This document shows, one piece after another, positions 60,499 to 64,000 of a stretch of 64,000 nucleotides of DNA. The stretch covers positions 1-64,000 of the forward strand of contig JAYPEK010000004.1 of the NCBI GenBank assembly GCA_038125725.1, given 5' to 3'. Positions within the stretch are counted from its first letter, which is position 1. Every line of letters begins with the position of its first letter. Origin of the DNA: TMED8 sp038125725 (lineage in GTDB: Bacteria > Pseudomonadota > Alphaproteobacteria > Rhodospirillales > Casp-alpha2). A model generated the notes under the pieces. The model worked only from the letters and a program-made list of their open reading frames with translations. It searched no databases and was not told the origin of the DNA. A program made the translations under genes and the position numbers.

Positions 60499-61974
60499 TT
60501 ACTCTACGCTATCGGGCATCAAGTGGGTAATGAGCGTCCGCGTGGAGAAGTTTCGCAACAAAGACGTGACGATATGCTTAATGGCGTCGTCGGAGAGACT
60601 TGTCGAGGATGGCAGGCTCAGGCCGTTCCTCGATATCTCGGCGCTCACGGGCAAGGCGTTTCCGTCTGCGTAGGCACGAAAGACGGGCATCTCGTTCAAT
60701 GGGTAGAAAACAGGCCTGGTTTCGATGCCCGCGAGATTGAGTTTGTTCATCAGTTCGTCGCGTGAAATGCCGGCGGCGTCCTGGTCGATGATGATGGTGA
60801 AGGCCCAGTGGCTGTTGACGCCGTTTTCCGCCAGGGGCGGCAGCTCAATTCCCTCGCCCCCTTGAAGCAGGTCTCTATAGAGCTGGGAAATTTCATGCTT
60901 GCGCGCCATGATCGTGTCGATCTTTTCCATCTGGGCCACGCCGATGGCGGCCTGCAGGTTGGTCAGGCGAAAATTGAACCCGACCTCCTGGTGCCAGTAG
61001 CGCCGGTCGGGGTCCATGCCGTGATCTCGCAGGATGCGGGCGCGGGCGGCGATTTCAGGATCCGCGAACAAGACCATTCCGCCTTCACCGGTGGTGATGG
61101 TCTTGTTTCCGAAAAAACTGAAGCAACCGGCATCGCCCAGGCCGCCGACGTGACGCCCTTCATGAAAACTGCCGATCCCTTCCGCCGCGTCTTCGACGAC
61201 AAACAAGCCGTGCCGCCGGGCGAGCGCGTTGATCGCCGTCATGTCCACCGGCATCCCGTAGAGGTGCACCGGCATGATCGCCCGGGTTCGCGGCGTTATC
61301 GCCTGTTCGGCCAGGGAGGCATCAAGGTTCCAGTCGCCACGGTTCACATCGACCAAGACAGGCTTGGCGCCCGTGTGGATCACGGCGGAAGCAGACGCCG
61401 CGAAGGTCAGGTTGGGCACGATGACTTCATCGCCGGGGCCGATGCCCAGGGCGGCCAGCGCCAATTGCAAGGCGGTCGTGCCGTTGCTGACCGCGATCGC
61501 GTTTTCGCTGCCCGTGTATGCCGCGAACGCGCTTTCGAACTTGGCGATATATGCGCCTTTCGATGAAATCCAATTGGTATGCAGGCAATCGAGAACGTAG
61601 GCGGCCTCGTTGCCGGTCAGGCTCGGTTCGGAGACGGGAATCCGTTTATGGCGGCTGAAGGTCGCGAAATCGACCGGCCGGTTGGATTCGTCGACGAGGG
61701 GGATAATGTGAATCTTGTCGCTTAGGGCGGCGAAAATGTCCGAAGCACGGGCATTGATCGGAAGGCAAATGAATTCACGCGTCATGGCGCTGCTGATCTC
61801 GCCGTCCAAGGAGATGTCGGTCAGCAAGGCCCGCCGGATGTCGCCGTCGGTGGCGATCCCCACCAGAACCTCGGCATCATCGACGACGAAGGCGATCCCG
61901 TGCGCATTTCGATCGATTTTCAACAGGGTATCGCGGAGCGTCGTCGATTGGTGGACAAGCAGGTTGTCGATCAT
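60499..61974 (-). CDS. DegT/DnrJ/EryC1 aminotransferase with N-terminal CBS pair
   Basis: This 491-residue protein has a CBS pair (about 1-108; VGIATDGDIRRALL) fused to a PLP-dependent sugar aminotransferase with K291 in FSFFGNKTITTGEGG and the phosphate loop VSNGTTALQLAL. The aminotransferase half looks like perosamine synthetase/PglE types. The CBS part matches that of the PtmE-like enzyme, so the two may respond to the same nucleotide. It could make GDP-perosamine or a second amino-sugar. ATG follows the previous stop by 1 nt. Confidence 0.87.
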   Translation of the reverse strand: MIDNLLVHQSTTLRDTLLKIDRNAHGIAFVVDDAEVLVGIATDGDIRRALLTDISLDGEISSAMTREFICLPINARASDIFAALSDKIHIIPLVDESNRPVDFATFSRHKRIPVSEPSLTGNEAAYVLDCLHTNWISSKGAYIAKFESAFAAYTGSENAIAVSNGTTALQLALAALGIGPGDEVIVPNLTFAASASAVIHTGAKPVLVDVNRGDWNLDASLAEQAITPRTRAIMPVHLYGMPVDMTAINALARRHGLFVVEDAAEGIGSFHEGRHVGGLGDAGCFSFFGNKTITTGEGGMVLFADPEIAARARILRDHGMDPDRRYWHQEVGFNFRLTNLQAAIGVAQMEKIDTIMARKHEISQLYRDLLQGGEGIELPPLAENGVNSHWAFTIIIDQDAAGISRDELMNKLNLAGIETRPVFYPLNEMPVFRAYADGNALPVSAEISRNGLSLPSSTSLSDDAIKHIVTSLLRNFSTRTLITHLMPDSVE

Positions 61975-61975
61975 C

Positions 61976-62869
61976 TTACCGTCCTTCGGGCCGTGCTTGT
62001 TCGATTGCGGCCAGACACTGCGCGTAGTCGTCCTGGTCCATGTTGTAGGCCTCGATTGTTATCGGGACAGACGGGATTTTTCCGAGCCAGGGAAGAAACC
62101 AAGCATCCGAGGAGAAGGCCAGGTTTTGATCGGCGGACCCGTCGTTGTCGCTCAAGTGAAAGGCCCGGATCAAATGTTGAAGCCGGGTCATCGCTTCGTC
62201 GCAGTCGAAGCCGAGTGTGTGGGCGCTGACCTTGAGATGGCCCACATCCATGAGCAGGCCGAAATCAGGCGTGTTCAGGGCCTCGGCAAATTCCAGAATT
62301 TCGTCCGGCGATGTGAGCAGCAGTTTGTCGTTCACGCCGTCGGGCGCATTGAAAGGTGCGCAGACATTGTTCTCGACCAGAAAACCGACACCAAGCGAAC
62401 GGGCGAAATCCAGCAGCGCGCTTACGCTTTCCATAAAGACATTGAAACACTTGTCTTTGGCGGTCGTCTCCGGGGCATCCAGGACATGGCCCAATTCTTC
62501 GGGCCGGGGATCGAACAGATAGCCGGCATGCGCCGCATAGAATGGCGCTCCCAACTGGGCGGTGATTTCCAGGCCACGACGGCAGTGCGCGCGGCTGCGT
62601 TCCAGGTTGGCGTCGTCCAGAGAGGCGAGGTTGAGAACGAACGGCTCTTCGGGCGCGGGGAAATAATTGTGGGCGAGAAAATTGAAGTTGTCGGACTCGG
62701 CGCTGATCAGGCTCAACGTGTCCGCGTGAAAGGGAATGCCGGAACCCAACTCGACGTTCACCACGCCCCAGCGCCGCGCGAGCTCCAGGGTGTTCTGTAT
62801 GGTCTGATCGCAAAAAGCGCCAGAAGATAGATAGACCGGGCCATGTTCCACGACAGGCAGCACGCTCAA
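61976..62869 (-). CDS. TIM-barrel sugar isomerase/epimerase-like protein
   Basis: This 297-residue protein belongs to the xylose-isomerase-like/AP-endonuclease-2 TIM-barrel group. Metal ligand candidates lie in GVGFLVENNVCAPF (Glu), GLLMDVGHLKVSA (Asp-x-x-His), FHLSDNDGS and ITIEAYN (Glu). No ATG is available before homology begins. The TTG at 62,869 or GTG at 62,863 is the likely start, directly after the LegI stop. The role in a NulO operon is unknown. It may isomerise a precursor or open a lactone. Confidence 0.7.
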   Translation of the reverse strand: MSVLPVVEHGPVYLSSGAFCDQTIQNTLELARRWGVVNVELGSGIPFHADTLSLISAESDNFNFLAHNYFPAPEEPFVLNLASLDDANLERSRAHCRRGLEITAQLGAPFYAAHAGYLFDPRPEELGHVLDAPETTAKDKCFNVFMESVSALLDFARSLGVGFLVENNVCAPFNAPDGVNDKLLLTSPDEILEFAEALNTPDFGLLMDVGHLKVSAHTLGFDCDEAMTRLQHLIRAFHLSDNDGSADQNLAFSSDAWFLPWLGKIPSVPITIEAYNMDQDDYAQCLAAIEQARPEGR

Positions 62870-62870
62870 T

Positions 62871-63947
62871 TCATCGCCAATCGAAATCGCCGAGCTCGAG
62901 AATGGTGTCGGCTGCAATATCGCGGTTGACCGGCTTTCCAATAAGCCGATCCACCCATTCCGGCGCCAGGCCAGAGCCGGGCCTTTTGCAGGCCAGATCG
63001 TCGCCGGTGATGATGGTACCGGCTTGGAGCGGGCGCTTGGCGACGACGCTTTTCCGCATCGCATCTTTATTGGCTGCCTCGCTCGGTGATGGCCGTTTGA
63101 CGCCGTCACCCAAGGATTTCTCGAGACCGCGAATGGTCCGCACCAGTTCGGCCAGTTCGTGCGGTTCGATGGAAGCCTGATGATCAGGACCCGGCAGGGT
63201 GCGCTCAAGGGTAAGGTGTTTCTCGATAATGGACGCGCCGGCGGCAACGGCCCAAGGCGAAATGCCAACGCCGGCGGAATGATCGGAGTAGCCGGTCGGC
63301 CGGCGAAAGGCGTAACGCAACGTTTCGATGGCCCGAAGATTGGCTTCGTCCGGGGGGGCGGGGTATTCGCTCGTACAGTGAAGAAGCGACAGCTTCGGGC
63401 GAGCCTTATCCATCGCGGTGACCGCGGCCTCCACCTCGGACAAGGTGCACATGCCAGTCGAAAGAATGACCGGGCGCGATGTTGCTGCCACGCGTTTCAG
63501 GAACGGGAGGTTCGTCGTGTCGGTTGATGCGATTTTCAGCAGCGGCACGTCGAGCCGATCGAGGAGATCGAGGCTCGGCAAATCATAGGGCGTGCAGGTG
63601 TAGATAATGTTCTTTTCAGCGCAGTAATCCTTCAGCTCGGCCTGTTGTTCGCCGCTCAGTTCCAGGTCCTTCAGCATCTGGTATTGGCTGTCGGCCGGAC
63701 CCGTGGACTGAACCTGATAGGCCGCCTTATGCGCTTTCGGGGTGATCAGTTCCTCGGTGACATAGGCTTGAAACTTCGCGGCGTCGGCGCCTGCCCCCGC
63801 GGCCTCGTCGATGAGGCGGCGGGCGAGATCCATGTCGCCGTTATGATTGACTCCGATTTCGGCGATGATAAAGCAAGGCGCGCCGTCTCCGATGGTCCGG
63901 CCGGCGATTTCTGCAGTGATGGGTGCGTGAATAGACATTGACTTCAT
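62871..63947 (-). CDS. legI: Nonulosonic acid synthase (LegI/NeuB type)
   Basis: This 358-residue enzyme condenses the 6-carbon aldose with phosphoenolpyruvate to make the nine-carbon sugar. FIIAEIGVNHNGDMDLARRL (27-46), GADAAKFQAY and TGYSDHSAGVGISPWAVAAGASIIEKH are the NeuB barrel signatures. The C-terminal SAF/antifreeze-like domain starts at about 292 (KSVVAKRPLQAGTIITGDDL). The locus context makes legionaminate the best guess. The start is the ATG at 63,947 or one three codons later. It is the first gene of the block within the window. Confidence 0.93.
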   Translation of the reverse strand: MKSMSIHAPITAEIAGRTIGDGAPCFIIAEIGVNHNGDMDLARRLIDEAAGAGADAAKFQAYVTEELITPKAHKAAYQVQSTGPADSQYQMLKDLELSGEQQAELKDYCAEKNIIYTCTPYDLPSLDLLDRLDVPLLKIASTDTTNLPFLKRVAATSRPVILSTGMCTLSEVEAAVTAMDKARPKLSLLHCTSEYPAPPDEANLRAIETLRYAFRRPTGYSDHSAGVGISPWAVAAGASIIEKHLTLERTLPGPDHQASIEPHELAELVRTIRGLEKSLGDGVKRPSPSEAANKDAMRKSVVAKRPLQAGTIITGDDLACKRPGSGLAPEWVDRLIGKPVNRDIAADTILELGDFDWR

Positions 63948-64000
63948 TCGTTCCGGTGGCCGCCGACGGACTGTCCCAAAATGTGCCCGTCCCCTGCCTG

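Noticed and set aside
61976..63268. 430-codon open frame as one large TIM-barrel protein
   Set aside because: The first about 133 codons overlap LegI out of frame and read as arginine/proline/serine-rich shadow sequence.

Overview
The window looks like chromosome of a high-GC alphaproteobacterium, probably close to Rhodospirillales. The evidence is strong G/C use at third codon positions, a 1,616-residue NAD-glutamate dehydrogenase of the 180-kDa class, and an LPS-initiation set resembling rhizobial wreQ/wreU/wreV. The assignment is an inference from gene content. No 16S or other marker gene is present.

Left part (1-14,200). A tRNA-Gly(GCC) gene whose D-arm carries a hairpin-forming insertion of about 38 nt is followed by housekeeping and metabolic genes: a beta-CASP metallo-hydrolase, a small protein divergent from a LysR regulator, NAD-glutamate dehydrogenase overlapping a UMF1-type MFS transporter, a phosphoheptose isomerase-like SIS protein, a PPOX flavoprotein, and a di-heme cytochrome c peroxidase behind a strong Fur box. 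Next comes an AT-richer, minus-strand mini-operon of three small unknown proteins (12,284-13,094). Its first product is a coiled-coil/winged-helix protein ending in an SSB-like acidic tip (DDDSIPF). A PilZ-PAS protein follows.

Right part (14,361-63,947). purH sits directly downstream of a surface-polysaccharide locus of almost 48 kb, nearly all on the minus strand. From right to left in genome order, but in transcription order, it starts with a nonulosonic-acid block (63,947-47,103): LegI, a TIM-barrel protein, a CBS-DegT aminotransferase, two probable glycosyltransferases, an N-acetyl sugar amidotransferase (WbpG/PseA type), LegB, LegC, a methyltransferase, LegG, a formyltransferase, a PIG-L deacetylase, a PtmE-like CBS-nucleotidyltransferase, and HisF/HisH paralogues. 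LegF (CMP transfer) and a NeuD/PglD acetyltransferase lie further on, at 38-39.6 kb. Together these are a nearly complete GDP-route legionaminic-acid pathway with candidate amidination and formylation branches.

Between these groups sits an acyl-modification cassette (39,862-47,032): MBOAT, methyltransferase, acyl carrier protein, FkbH-like HAD enzyme, fused MaoC-SDR and a membrane-anchored SGNH-like protein. It plausibly builds an ACP-bound hydroxyacyl group and transfers it to the glycan. The middle stretch (22.7-38.2 kb) holds glycosyltransferases, an AsnB-like amidotransferase, a heparinase-fold protein, an O-antigen ligase/polymerase and sugar nucleotide enzymes (two CDP-paratose 2-epimerase-like SDRs, a UDP-glucuronate decarboxylase-like SDR, a C-methyltransferase). 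The left end (15.9-22.6 kb) carries ManC plus a WbpL/WbuB/WbpV/WbpM-like set that would make UDP-QuiNAc or UDP-FucNAc and start glycan assembly on undecaprenyl phosphate.

No Wzx flippase, Wza/Wzc export pair, ABC exporter or Maf transferase was seen in the window, so the export route and final acceptor must be encoded elsewhere.
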